Assembly: GCA_019100305.1 (NCBI GenBank)
Contig: JAHRHW010000031.1
Location: 1-18,999, forward strand
DNA length: 18,999 nucleotides
Direction: 5' to 3'
From: Candidatus Thiodiazotropha taylori
Lineage (GTDB): Bacteria > Pseudomonadota > Gammaproteobacteria > Chromatiales > Chromatiaceae
A program made the translations under genes and the position numbers. The notes below the pieces were generated by a model. The model had not been told where the DNA came from and did no database searches. It saw only the letters and a program-made list of their open reading frames with translations. Numbering within the stretch: position 1 is the first letter of the stretch; each line of letters opens with the position of its first letter. Of this stretch, positions 1-7,037 are shown piece by piece.

Positions 1-186
1 TTTCAACGGGCTGGAGAGCTTCTAAAATAGTCTGAGAGCGGTATGTGCCACACTTCTTGGAATCCCGATCTGCTGAAAAGTGGCAGATCAGCGGGTCCTC
101 GGACCGCATCTCGATTCAAGTTAACAAATGACCCTGTGAACCATCCCAACTGGATGGTTCAACCAACGATTCAGTATTGACCTCAT
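1..186 (+). other. Structured leader/intergenic region before uvrC
   Basis: No gene is recognisable here. One frame is open from the window edge to a TAG at 28-30, but its nine residues match nothing I know. Three hairpins can be drawn: GATCTGC at 67-73 with GCAGATC at 83-89; GGTCC at 94-98 with GGACC at 101-105; and a perfect 9-bp stem, 138-146 with 152-160, around a 5-nt loop. GCTGA 72-76 could instead pair with TCAGC 88-92, which would exclude the first hairpin. None is followed by a T tract, so they are not classical terminators. They could end an upstream transcript or form the 5' leader of uvrC. In many gammaproteobacteria uvrY/gacA precedes uvrC, but no recognisable tail of it is seen. 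Confidence 0.35.
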
Positions 187-2007
187 ATGGCTCAGCAGCA
201 ATTCGATCATGCCAAATTTCTCAACACCCTGACCTCCAGGCCTGGTGTCTATCGGATGATCGGGGAGCAGGAGAAGGTCCTCTATGTGGGTAAGGCGAAG
301 AATCTCAAGAAACGGGTATCCAGCTATTTTAGCCGTAGCCTGAACCGGCGCATTCAGATCATGGTCTCGCAGATTGTTGAGATCGAGATCATAGTGACCC
401 ATACCGAGGCAGAGGCGCTGATTCTTGAAAATCAGCTGATCAAATCGCTGAAGCCGAAATACAATATTCTGCTGAGGGATGATAAAAGTTACCCCTATAT
501 TTACCTCTCTTCGGATCAGGACTATCCGGCCCTCTCGTTCCGGCGAGGTGCCCGCACAGGTAGAGGGCGCTACTTCGGTCCCTATCCCAGTGCCGGTTCA
601 ACCCGCGAAACCCTTCAGTTGCTACAGAAGCTATTTCCGGTCAGACAATGTGAGGAGAGCTTCTACCGCAACCGTTCCCGAGCCTGTTTGCAGTTCCAGA
701 TAAAACGTTGCAGTGGTCCGTGTGTCGGCTTGGTCAGCGAGCAGGATTATGCAATGGATGTGGAACATGCGGTTATGTTTCTGGAGGGAAAGACCAACCT
801 GGTTGTGGATGAGTTGGTGAAACAGATGGAAGCGGCCTCGCAGAAGCTGGAGTTTGAGCTGGCGGCCCGCTACCGGGATCAGATCAAAAGTCTACAGCGT
901 ATCCAGGAGCGCCAGTATGTGAGTGGCGAGTCGGGTGATCTGGATATCGTTGCAATCGCTAAACGGGGCAACAGCGCCTGCATTCAGGTTTTTTACATCC
1001 GTTCAGGACGGAATCTGGGCAACAAATCCTTCTATCCCACAGTACCACAAGGGGACTCGGAGGAGAGTCTCTTGCGCGCTTTCATTACCCAGTACTACCT
1101 GGATAAGCCACTGCCCAACGAGATTATCATCAACACTGAGTTGCAGGAGCAGGCGCTGCTGGAGGCTGTCTTCAGTGAGCAGGCGAAAAGGCGCATTCGT
1201 ATCGGAATCAAGGTGCGCGGTGAGCGGGCCAGGTGGTTGAAGATGGCGGCGGGTAATGCCAAGCTGGCTCTGCAGAGCCGTATCAACGCCCAATCAAATA
1301 TGGACCAGAGACTACAGTCACTGCAGCAGGCCCTGGATCTGGCGGCGATTCCGGAGCGTATGGAGTGTTTTGATATCAGCCATACCCGAGGGGAGTTGAC
1401 TGTCGGTTCCTGTGTGGTTTTCAACCAGGAGGGACCGCTGAAGTCGGATTACCGACGCTTCAATATCGAAGGCATTACACCAGGTGACGACTATGCCGCA
1501 ATGGGGCAGGTACTGGAACGCCGCTATCGCAGAGTAAAGAAGGGTGAGGTGCCGTTGCCGGATCTGTTGTTTGTCGATGGGGGCAGGGGGCAGCTGACGT
1601 CAGTCAACGACTGTTTACAGGATTTGGGATTGTCTGGCCTGATTCTGGTCGGTGTGGCCAAGGGGGCTGATCGAAAAGCCGGGATGGAACAGCTGTTCTT
1701 GTTGGGGCGAAAGTCACCGATTATACTGCCAGCTGATTCACCGGCACTCCATCTTATCCAGCAGATACGGGATGAGGCTCATCGATTCGCCATTACAGCG
1801 CATCGTCAGCGCAGGCAAAAAAGCCGTAAACGTTCTGTGCTTGAGGATATTCCGGGTATTGGCGCCAAACGTCGACAACGGTTGATGAAACAATTCGGTG
1901 GATTACAGGCACTCTCCAGGGCGGGAGTAGAGGATCTGGCCCGGGTGGAAGGAATCAGTAAAGGATTGGCGGAACAGATCTACCAGGCCTTGCATGACAA
2001 AACATAA
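187..2007 (+). CDS. uvrC: UvrABC system protein C (excinuclease subunit)
   Basis: This is the nucleotide-excision-repair endonuclease subunit that makes both incisions around a UvrB-bound lesion in the cytoplasm. At 606 residues it is close to the E. coli length of about 610. The N-terminal GIY-YIG domain shows GVYRM at 20-24 and LYVGK at 32-36. Cys155, Cys167, Cys175 and Cys179 match the spacing of the Fe-S ligands reported for UvrC. The UVR (UvrB-binding) helix pair lies near 205-240. The RNase H-like nuclease half carries FDIS with Asp396, VDGG with Asp464 and His532. The C-terminal tandem helix-hairpin-helix region is at about 550-603 (IPGIG, VEGIS). The ATG at 187 has no strong Shine-Dalgarno sequence, but the family alignment starts here. 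pgsA follows after 18 nt, so the two are probably cotranscribed. Everything expected is present. Confidence 0.97.
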   Translation: MAQQQFDHAKFLNTLTSRPGVYRMIGEQEKVLYVGKAKNLKKRVSSYFSRSLNRRIQIMVSQIVEIEIIVTHTEAEALILENQLIKSLKPKYNILLRDDKSYPYIYLSSDQDYPALSFRRGARTGRGRYFGPYPSAGSTRETLQLLQKLFPVRQCEESFYRNRSRACLQFQIKRCSGPCVGLVSEQDYAMDVEHAVMFLEGKTNLVVDELVKQMEAASQKLEFELAARYRDQIKSLQRIQERQYVSGESGDLDIVAIAKRGNSACIQVFYIRSGRNLGNKSFYPTVPQGDSEESLLRAFITQYYLDKPLPNEIIINTELQEQALLEAVFSEQAKRRIRIGIKVRGERARWLKMAAGNAKLALQSRINAQSNMDQRLQSLQQALDLAAIPERMECFDISHTRGELTVGSCVVFNQEGPLKSDYRRFNIEGITPGDDYAAMGQVLERRYRRVKKGEVPLPDLLFVDGGRGQLTSVNDCLQDLGLSGLILVGVAKGADRKAGMEQLFLLGRKSPIILPADSPALHLIQQIRDEAHRFAITAHRQRRQKSRKRSVLEDIPGIGAKRRQRLMKQFGGLQALSRAGVEDLARVEGISKGLAEQIYQALHDKT

Positions 2008-2025
2008 AGAACGACTGAGAATGAG

Positions 2026-2658
2026 ATGTGGAACATTCCTAACATATTGACACTACTAAGGATTGTTTTGATTCCTGTGTTTGTGCTGCTGTTCTACCTG
2101 CCGGTTGAGTGGGCCAGGCTCAGTTGTGCGCTTGTATTCTCTGTCGCGGCAGTGACCGATTGGCTTGACGGTTATCTTGCCAGACGATGGGGGCAGGTAT
2201 CCCCGCTCGGGGCTTTCCTTGATCCGGTCGCGGACAAACTGATGGTGGCGGTCTCGCTACTATTGCTGGTGCAGGCCGAACCGACGCCGGCGCTTGCGAT
2301 TCCCGCTGCCGTGATCATCGGCCGGGAGATCACCATCTCCGCCCTGCGTGAGTGGATGGCGGAACTGGGTGAACGGGCGATGGTGGCTGTTTCACTGATC
2401 GGTAAATTCAAAACCGCCGTGCAGATGGTGGCGATTCTGCTATTGATTTTCAGTGAACCGTTGTGGGGTATCCCCGTCTACACCGTCGGATTTGTACTGC
2501 TCTATGTGGCAGCCATATTGACCCTCTGGTCGATGGCACTCTACATCAAGGCGGCCTGGCCGAGTCTGCTGGGTAAGCGGCAGGTCAGTGGCAGCCTGGA
2601 GAGCAATAACATCTCAAGCGTTGAGATTGATGGATCAACAGGACAGGTTAACGACTAA
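2026..2658 (+). CDS. pgsA: CDP-diacylglycerol-glycerol-3-phosphate 3-phosphatidyltransferase
   Basis: This inner-membrane enzyme makes phosphatidylglycerophosphate from CDP-diacylglycerol and glycerol-3-phosphate, the committed step to phosphatidylglycerol and cardiolipin. The CDP-alcohol phosphotransferase signature DxxDGxxAR-x8-G-x3-D-x3-D is complete, with Asp45, Asp48, Gly49, Ala52, Arg53, Gly62, Asp66 and Asp70. Several hydrophobic helices follow, the last ending near residue 183. The protein has 210 residues against about 182 in E. coli; the excess is a polar C-terminal tail rich in Ser, Asn and Gly. GAGAATGAG lies just upstream of the ATG at 2026. A second ATG at 2021 is out of frame. 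The uvrC-pgsA pairing is widely conserved in gammaproteobacteria. The family could in principle include other CDP-alcohol transferases, but the N-terminus (NIPNILTLLRI) is typical of PgsA. Confidence 0.95.
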   Translation: MWNIPNILTLLRIVLIPVFVLLFYLPVEWARLSCALVFSVAAVTDWLDGYLARRWGQVSPLGAFLDPVADKLMVAVSLLLLVQAEPTPALAIPAAVIIGREITISALREWMAELGERAMVAVSLIGKFKTAVQMVAILLLIFSEPLWGIPVYTVGFVLLYVAAILTLWSMALYIKAAWPSLLGKRQVSGSLESNNISSVEIDGSTGQVND

Positions 2659-2679
2659 ACTAATAGGTTAGAGGCGATG

Positions 2680-2747
2680 AAAATGGCATAGTCCAGTGGC
2701 GGTCCTCAAGGTGAAATGGGCCGCAACCTTGAAAGTCGTGCCATTTT
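2680..2747 (+). repeat. Nested inverted repeat downstream of pgsA
   Basis: The outer arms AAAATGGCA (2680-2688) and TGCCATTTT (2739-2747) are perfect reverse complements. Inside them TCAAGGT (2706-2712) pairs with ACCTTGA (2726-2732). RNA from this stretch could form a long two-tier hairpin 22 nt after the pgsA stop. The descending outer arm ends in TTTT, so it might slow or end transcription, but the structure is looser than a standard intrinsic terminator. It could equally be the 5' leader structure of the following Hsp20-like gene. Confidence 0.45.
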
Positions 2748-2840
2748 GAACTCCTGAGCGCCGGGTTAGATAGTCGGTGGTTACAGGCTCTATCGGATTC
2801 GTATTAACAGAGCGTAAGACTGGGAAACGGGAGGTGACGG

Positions 2841-3269
2841 ATGAATAAGAGAGTTCCAATCATAGGCCTATTGCTGGGTGCATGGTTAGTGGCACCTGTT
2901 GAGGCACAAGCATTTGATTACAGATCCGGGTCCAGTCACAGAGCTCCACTGAGTCAGGGGAGCAGTTTTCATACACAAAAATCGGTCAAGTTTCAGCGCT
3001 ATCAGGATGAGCAGGGTTACCACCTGCGTATCCTGAGCCGGGGATACGCGCCGGAGTCGATTCAGGTTGAGGTCTCAGGACCCTATCTGGTGGTGAAGAA
3101 TCAGGAGGCGCACCGGGTCGAGAACCGAAACGAACGGGGCTACAGCTTTACCAGCAGTTCCTCCTCGATGAATCGTCGCTTCAGGTTGCCAGGTAATGCG
3201 GATGTTACGGGGATCAGTAGAAGCGAGGAGGACGGGGTGATCACGATCACCTTACCTTACCGGTATTAG
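2841..3269 (+). CDS. Secreted Hsp20/alpha-crystallin-like protein
   Basis: This is a small heat-shock-type protein of 142 residues that appears to be exported. Residues 1-24 form a Sec signal peptide: Lys/Arg at 3-4, a hydrophobic core IIGLLLGAWLVA, and a likely cut after VEA (22) or AQA (24). A polar linker follows, then an alpha-crystallin-like beta-sandwich from about residue 48 to the end, including the family-typical GVITITLPY near the C-terminus. No C-terminal I-x-I motif for oligomer contacts is seen. Cytosolic sHSPs hold unfolding clients; the signal peptide implies a periplasmic or envelope version, which is inference. A strong Shine-Dalgarno (GGGAGG, 2829-2834) supports the ATG at 2841. 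It is a + strand single gene between pgsA and the - strand tRNA cluster. Confidence 0.75.
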   Translation: MNKRVPIIGLLLGAWLVAPVEAQAFDYRSGSSHRAPLSQGSSFHTQKSVKFQRYQDEQGYHLRILSRGYAPESIQVEVSGPYLVVKNQEAHRVENRNERGYSFTSSSSSMNRRFRLPGNADVTGISRSEEDGVITITLPYRY

Positions 3270-3289
3270 TTTTTAACTGAACTCGATTG

Positions 3290-3336
3290 ATCCTGGCCAG
3301 TGTGGGGCCTGAAAGGGCAATCTATCGGGCCAGGAT
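3290..3336. repeat. Inverted repeat between convergent hsp20-like gene and tRNA cluster
   Basis: ATCCTGGCC (3290-3298) and GGCCAGGAT (3328-3336) form a perfect 9-bp stem with a 29-nt loop that itself can pair GCC with GGC. It starts 20 nt after the Hsp20-like stop, in the convergent gap. A role as a bidirectional transcription end is plausible, although no T tract follows on either strand. The rest of the gap up to tRNA-Leu shows nothing else I can support. Confidence 0.35.
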
Positions 3337-3435
3337 AAGGCTTTCGTCGGCTCTGAATGTTCCCCGACCAGGCAAGATAAATCGTTAGGCAGAGTTGGGT
3401 CTGGCTGATGGGGATTATTGAGTCTTGGGGCTGTA

Positions 3436-3522
3436 TGGTGCCCGGGGCCGGAATCGAACCGGCACGACCCGAAGGTCGAGAGATTTTAAGTCTCTTGCGT
3501 CTACCAATTTCGCCACCCGGGC
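3436..3522 (-). tRNA. tRNA-Leu (anticodon UAA)
   Basis: This is a full 87-nt type II tRNA on the - strand with CCA encoded in the DNA (TGG at 3436-3438 on +). The acceptor arm GCCCGGG/CCCGGGC pairs perfectly with discriminator A. The anticodon arm AGAGA-CTTAAAA-TCTCT gives anticodon UAA, reading UUA and UUG. A long variable arm (CGACCTTCGGGTCG) is present, as expected for Leu. The T loop reads TTCGATT in a CCGG/CCGG stem. It is the last of three tRNAs in transcription order, 38 nt after tRNA-Cys. It is the likely counterpart of leuZ in the E. coli glyW-cysT-leuZ cluster. Confidence 0.96.
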
Positions 3523-3560
3523 AGATTGGCGCTGTTAGTGCAGATCTTAAATCAGAAAGA

Positions 3561-3634
3561 TGGAGGCTGAGCCCGGAATCGAACCGAGGTCCACGGCTTT
3601 GCAGGCCGCTGCATAACCACTCTGCCACTCAGCC
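3561..3634 (-). tRNA. tRNA-Cys (anticodon GCA)
   Basis: This is a 74-nt tRNA on the - strand with encoded CCA. The acceptor stem GGCTGAG/CTCAGCC is perfect and the discriminator is U, the identity base for cysteine. The anticodon loop CTGCAAA gives GCA, held by GCGGC/GCCGT. The T loop is TTCGATT. It lies between tRNA-Gly and tRNA-Leu and is separated from tRNA-Gly by an 85-nt spacer that contains a terminator-like hairpin. A TAGAAT hexamer on the - strand (+ coordinates 3647-3652) sits where a -10 box for this gene would be, but no good -35 is seen. Confidence 0.96.
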
Positions 3635-3684
3635 ATTATGGTCGGAATTCTATCATCTATTCCTGATGAATCGAATCGGCACAT

Positions 3685-3715
3685 AAAAAAGCCCCGGTGG
3701 TGCCGAGGCCTTTTT
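3685..3715 (-). terminator. Terminator-like hairpin between tRNA-Gly and tRNA-Cys
   Basis: Read on the - strand, GCCTCGG and CCGGGGC form a 7-bp stem (one G-U pair) around CACCA, followed directly by TTTTTT, just after the 3' end of tRNA-Gly. On the + strand the same bases give a stem with one C-A mismatch followed by CTTTTT, so it may also work weakly that way. As a - strand intrinsic terminator it would separate tRNA-Gly from tRNA-Cys and tRNA-Leu, or act as a partial attenuator. Confidence 0.65.
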
Positions 3716-3719
3716 GAAT

Positions 3720-3795
<76 letters not shown>

Positions 3796-3807
3796 TGCGT
3801 TCAGGAA

Positions 3808-3841
3808 GGGCGTATTCTAGCTTCTGCGGAGGATCTGTCAA
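3808..3841 (-). promoter_or_regulatory. Sigma70 promoter of the tRNA-Gly gene
   Basis: On the - strand a perfect -35 box TTGACA (+ 3836-3841) is followed after 16 nt by TAGAAT (+ 3814-3819). The bases after the -10 are GC-rich (ACGCCC). Such a discriminator is typical of stable-RNA promoters under stringent control; that regulation is inferred from other bacteria. The predicted start lies about 11 nt before the mature tRNA-Gly 5' end. Confidence 0.75.
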
Positions 3842-3851
3842 CCTTTTCTGA

Positions 3852-4394
3852 AAGATAATCTGCGATCAGTCAGAGTTTTATATTCATGGCAGTACTCAAG
3901 CTAAGCCGCTTTTTCAGGCACAACAGCCAACCGTCGAGCTGCCTGCAGTTGCAGTTCAAACAGAACCTGAGGAACAACGGAAGGCAAATGCCAGTGAGCC
4001 GCAAACCTCCGTGCAGGAAGAGATGACGAAAGCAAATCAGGCACGCCAGGAAGCGGGGCGGGTGATTAGCGACATCATGGCGGATGCGTGGCTCGGAAAA
4101 CAGGTCGACACTGAGCGCGCCACACCGGTGGTTGAGGATATGCTGGCTTCGATCTTCAGAAATCAGGACGTATTTCTGGGACTGACCCGGATTCGTCAGA
4201 TGGATCAGTACACCTTTGAGCATTCGGTCAGTGTGTCAGCACTGATGATCGCCTTCGGCAATAAGCTCCAGCTTGATCAGTCCACCATCTGGGAGCTTGG
4301 TGCGGGGGGGATTCTGCATGATATCGGTAAAGTGCAGGTGTCGAAAAGATCCTCAACAAGCCTGGACGACTCACCGATCTGGAGTTCGATGTAA
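3852..4394 (+). pseudogene. HD-GYP phosphodiesterase, 5'-truncated N-terminal fragment
   Basis: This is the first half of a broken cyclic-di-GMP phosphodiesterase-type gene. The frame is open from 3852 but has no ATG before 4023; GTG at 4011 and ATG at 4023 are the only plausible starts, and neither has a convincing ribosome site. The early residues (EFYIHGSTQAK, then a Pro/Gln/Glu-rich linker) resemble the end of the N-terminal domain and linker of DUF3391/HD-GYP proteins, but the rest of that domain is missing where the tRNA-Gly promoter begins. A helical region follows (ISDIMADAWLGKQVDTERATPVVE), then the HD motif region with FEHS and HDIGK. After GKVQVSK the frame is lost at AAAA (4344-4347), and 15 missense codons lead to TAA at 4392. 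One extra base there would restore the expected KILNKPGRL. Confidence 0.75.
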
Positions 4395-4948
4395 TGCGCC
4401 GTCATGTGGGTCTCGGCTATAAATTGATCGATGAAGCTGAAACCATACCGAAAAGGGCACGACAGGTAATACTGCAACATCACGAACGACTCAACGGCAC
4501 AGGCTACCCTGGAAAACTCTCAGGTGAAGAGATCAGTCTCTACGGTAAAATGGCTGCCATCGTCGATGTCTACGATGCCATTACCTCAGACCGGGTCTAC
4601 CACAAGGGCAAATTGCCCAGTTTGGTGTTACGCCAGCTGGTTGAGTGGAGTGGTGAAGGTGTATTTGATGCTGAACTGGTGCAGCGATTCATTCAATGTG
4701 TCGGGATATATCCGGTAGGCAGCCTGGTGGCCCTGGAGAGCCAACGCTTGGCAGTGGTTATCGCTTCACCGCAAAAAGCGCTACTCAATCCGGTTCTGGA
4801 GGTGATTTACGACCTTCGCAAGCAGAGACCTGTTGCTCCTGAAATGCTGGATCTGGGCGAATCCGTTTCAGGTGGTGGGGATCGAATCGTCAAACCGGTC
4901 ACTGCCGAAGAGTACACTATCCGCATTGAGGATTACCTGACTCATTAG
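4346..4948 (+). pseudogene. HD-GYP phosphodiesterase, C-terminal fragment in the -1 frame
   Basis: This is the second half of the same gene. It reads KILNKPGRLTDLEFDVMRRHVGLGYKLI directly after the shift point, so the homology is continuous across two frames. It contains the remaining HD-GYP hallmarks: the His of RRHVGLG, the HHE triad, NGTGYP (the GYP motif) and VDVYDAITSDR. The rest is a C-terminal region with QRLAVVIASPQKALLNPVLEVIYD and ends at TAG 4948. All metal- and substrate-site residues I can identify survive across both halves. The break is therefore recent, or a base-call error. An internal ATG at 4394 overlaps the first fragment's TAA (TAATG), so reinitiation could make a 184-residue piece, but that piece would lack the HD half. 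It is followed by a 153-nt gap. Confidence 0.75.
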
Positions 4949-5101
4949 GTGCTCCCAGCCACCGGTAGAGAGGGTACTCTGGGATATGGCGGCACACCCT
5001 CCGGAGAGTCATGATCCGCTAAGATGCCTTGTGATTTACCGGTTTTCCAAGCTTTCCGCTTGGGCTATTTTATCTCCATGTCACCGTTTCGGATCGGATT
5101 C

Positions 5102-6253
5102 ATGCAAGTCGCTTTTCATAGTCAGATAGATGATTTCAGAGCTGAAGAGTGGAATCGCCTGGTAAAGGATGAAAATCCCTTTCTCAGGTATGAGTTTCTC
5201 TCGGCGCTTGAACATAATGATTGTGTGGGCGAACGATTTGGTTGGCAGCCGCAGCATCTCAGTGTACATGATCAGGGCAGACTGGTCGGTGTCTCACCCC
5301 TCTATTTAAAAGACAACTCCTATGGCGAGTTCGTGTTCGACCATGTCTGGGCCGATGCCTACCGACGAAGCGGTTTGAACTACTACCCGAAACTGATCAG
5401 TGCGGCACCCTATACCCCGGCCTATGGCAATCGCCTGTTGGTTGATCCTGCGGTCGATAAGGAACAGGTGCAGAGGGTGATGATCGAAGCCACCCTGGGA
5501 CTGGTTAAGCAATTAAAGCTCTCCTCAATGCACTGGCTGTTCACCATGCCGGAGGAGGGGGAGACCCTGAAGCGCATGGGAATGCATGAACGGCTGGGCG
5601 TTCAGTTTCATTGGAGCAATCCGGGATATTCGGATTTTGATCACTTTCTCTCCCAACTCACCGCCAAACGCCGCAAAAACATACGCCATGAACGACGCAA
5701 AGTCGCTCAGGCGGGGATACGCTTTCGGTTGGTCACCGGTGATCAGGTGAGTGAGTCCGAGTGGGCTCTGATGACGCATTTCTACAGTAAGACCTTTGAG
5801 GAGCGCTACAGCCTGCCCACATTGAACCAAGGCTTCTTTCAGGAGATCGGGGAAAAGATGGGCCGCCAGGTGGTGCTTGTATTTGCCTACGATGGCAGTC
5901 GCTGTGTTGCGGGGGCTATTCTCTACCGCAGTAGGACGGTGCTCTACGGCCGTCACTGGGGCGGCTTGGAACACTATGACAGCCTCCATTTCGAAGCCTG
6001 CTATTACCAGGGAATAAGTTATGCAATCGAGCAGGGCCTGAAACGATTCGAGCCCGGTGCCCAGGGGGAGCACAAGATCTGGCGGGGATTCATGCCGACT
6101 CTGACCTACTCATATCATTGGATTGCCAATCCCGAATTCAACAGTGGAATTGAACGATTTCTCCATCAGGAAGCCCCCGCATTGCGCGCCTACCACAAAA
6201 ATCTCCTGGAAAGCTCTCCTTATCGAAAAGAAACAGAGTTAGTAAATGGTTGA
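5102..6253 (+). CDS. FemAB-like / COG3146 family protein (GNAT-fold acyltransferase-like)
   Basis: This belongs to the conserved family annotated as COG3146, DUF482 or peptidogalycan biosynthesis protein, related to FemAB/GNAT aminoacyl-acyl transferases. The true substrate is not established to my knowledge. Typical features are the N-terminal WNRLVKDENPFLRYEFLSALE, the middle segment LISAAPYTPAYGNRLLVDP, the basic KRRKNIRHERRKVAQAGI at about 205-222, the C-terminal YGRHWGG, and FEPGAQGEHKIWRGF near 325. I chose ATG 5102 (383 residues) because family members begin close to MQVAFHSQID. The frame stays open to an ATG at 5024, which would add 26 residues with no matching role, and neither start has a strong ribosome site. 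It is probably monocistronic, with an AT-rich gap before iscR. Confidence 0.85.
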   Translation: MQVAFHSQIDDFRAEEWNRLVKDENPFLRYEFLSALEHNDCVGERFGWQPQHLSVHDQGRLVGVSPLYLKDNSYGEFVFDHVWADAYRRSGLNYYPKLISAAPYTPAYGNRLLVDPAVDKEQVQRVMIEATLGLVKQLKLSSMHWLFTMPEEGETLKRMGMHERLGVQFHWSNPGYSDFDHFLSQLTAKRRKNIRHERRKVAQAGIRFRLVTGDQVSESEWALMTHFYSKTFEERYSLPTLNQGFFQEIGEKMGRQVVLVFAYDGSRCVAGAILYRSRTVLYGRHWGGLEHYDSLHFEACYYQGISYAIEQGLKRFEPGAQGEHKIWRGFMPTLTYSYHWIANPEFNSGIERFLHQEAPALRAYHKNLLESSPYRKETELVNG

Positions 6254-6309
6254 AATAAAAGAATAAAAATAATTTTCACAATAAAATTGTTATTTTTTCC
6301 GAATAATTG

Positions 6310-6360
6310 TTGACTAAATTACTGCGTTACTTTAGTCTAAATACCGACTGATTTACTAGG
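6310..6360 (+). promoter_or_regulatory. iscR promoter with tandem IscR type-1-like sites
   Basis: Two elements match most of the core YYGACTRWWWYAGTCRR described for E. coli IscR [2Fe-2S] (type 1) sites: TTGACTAAATTACTGCG at 6310-6326 and CCGACTGATTTACTAGG at 6344-6360. They start 34 nt apart, near three helical turns. An inverted half-site TTTAGTC lies between them (6331-6337). TTGACT of the first copy could also be the -35 box, so bound IscR would block polymerase. Autorepression is known for iscR in enterobacteria; here it is inferred. A good Shine-Dalgarno (TGGAG, 6379-6383) precedes the ATG. The stretch from 6254 is very AT-rich. Confidence 0.6.
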
Positions 6361-6390
6361 TAATAGAGTTCATACCTCTGGAGAAATACA

Positions 6391-6858
6391 ATGAGACTGT
6401 CAACTAAAGGTCGTTATGCGGTTACTGCGATGCTGGATCTGGCCCTCAATGGCAAAAAAGGTCCGGTCACACTTGCAGAGATATCTGAAAACCAGGGTAT
6501 ATCCCTCTCCTATCTGGAACAGCTGTTTGCTGCCCTGAGAAGTAAAGACTTGGTGCGTGGCGTCAGAGGACCTGGCGGTGGCTACTATCTGGGTAAGAGT
6601 GCGGATGAGATCTCCATTGCCAATATCATCTGTGCGGTGGATGAGTGGGTGGAATTCACCCGTTGCGGGGGAAGACAGAACTGCAGCGGCGGCGCTCGTT
6701 GTCTGACCCATACCCTGTGGGACGACCTGAGCAGCGAGATTTTCAACTTTCTCGCAGACATCTCTCTGGGAGACCTGGTGAGACGGAACCTGGGTAAAAA
6801 GGATGAGGAAGAGAGCAATCTGAGTGTGGTTGCGAACTCCAGTTCCCAGGCAGCCTAA
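6391..6858 (+). CDS. iscR: Fe-S cluster assembly regulator IscR (Rrf2 family)
   Basis: This is an Rrf2-family winged-helix transcription factor that senses Fe-S status by binding a [2Fe-2S] cluster. The N-terminus MRLSTKGRYAVTAMLDLAL and the helix-turn-helix and wing QGISLSYLEQLF and VRGPGGGYYLG match IscR closely. Cys92, Cys98, Cys104 and His107 sit at exactly the E. coli IscR ligand positions, so cluster binding is expected. At 155 residues it is slightly shorter than the E. coli protein (162), and the tail differs in sequence. Position 81 holds an extra Cys. Upstream IscR-like sites suggest autoregulation. Unusually, no iscS, iscU or other isc gene follows: a strong hairpin lies 8 nt after the stop and the next gene is prmB. 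Confidence 0.93.
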   Translation: MRLSTKGRYAVTAMLDLALNGKKGPVTLAEISENQGISLSYLEQLFAALRSKDLVRGVRGPGGGYYLGKSADEISIANIICAVDEWVEFTRCGGRQNCSGGARCLTHTLWDDLSSEIFNFLADISLGDLVRRNLGKKDEEESNLSVVANSSSQAA

Positions 6859-6865
6859 ACGCTTG

Positions 6866-6902
6866 ACCCGGCGACAGAGCGTATCGCTCTCGGTCGCCGG
6901 GT
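6866..6902 (+). terminator. Strong hairpin after iscR, without T tract
   Basis: ACCCGGCGAC (6866-6875) pairs perfectly with GTCGCCGGGT (6893-6902). Inside, AGAGCG (6876-6881) pairs with CGCTCT (6885-6890) around TAT, with only a CG bulge, giving about 16 bp in total. No T run follows on either strand. It probably ends or stabilises the iscR transcript. The remaining 182 nt up to prmB show no gene that I can support. Confidence 0.55.
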
Positions 6903-7037
6903 TGGTCTGCAGTTGATCTTTGCCAATGGCCTTGATGGGACCACAGGCAGCACTCCACATCGCTGCCAGTTGATGGCTATGACTGCTGATTCTTTCCCGG
7001 CAAAAAACCTCCCTGATCAGATTATGATTATGACTGG

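Noticed and set aside
2728..2747. Heat-shock sigma32 promoter for the Hsp20-like gene (CTTGAAA then CCATTTT)
   Set aside because: The spacer is 6 nt, far shorter than the 11-16 nt normally needed, and both hexamers are arms of the nested inverted repeat.
4341..4394. Programmed -1 frameshift joining the two HD-GYP halves
   Set aside because: The slip site TCG-AAA-AGA is not a good X-XXY-YYZ heptamer and only four A are present. I saw no obvious downstream pseudoknot, and the gene also lacks its 5' end. Mutation or base-call error is simpler.
5024..5101. Upstream start for the COG3146-family protein
   Set aside because: The extra 26 residues are unlike family N-termini and form no signal peptide; ATG 5102 begins at the conserved MQ...DDF...W region.
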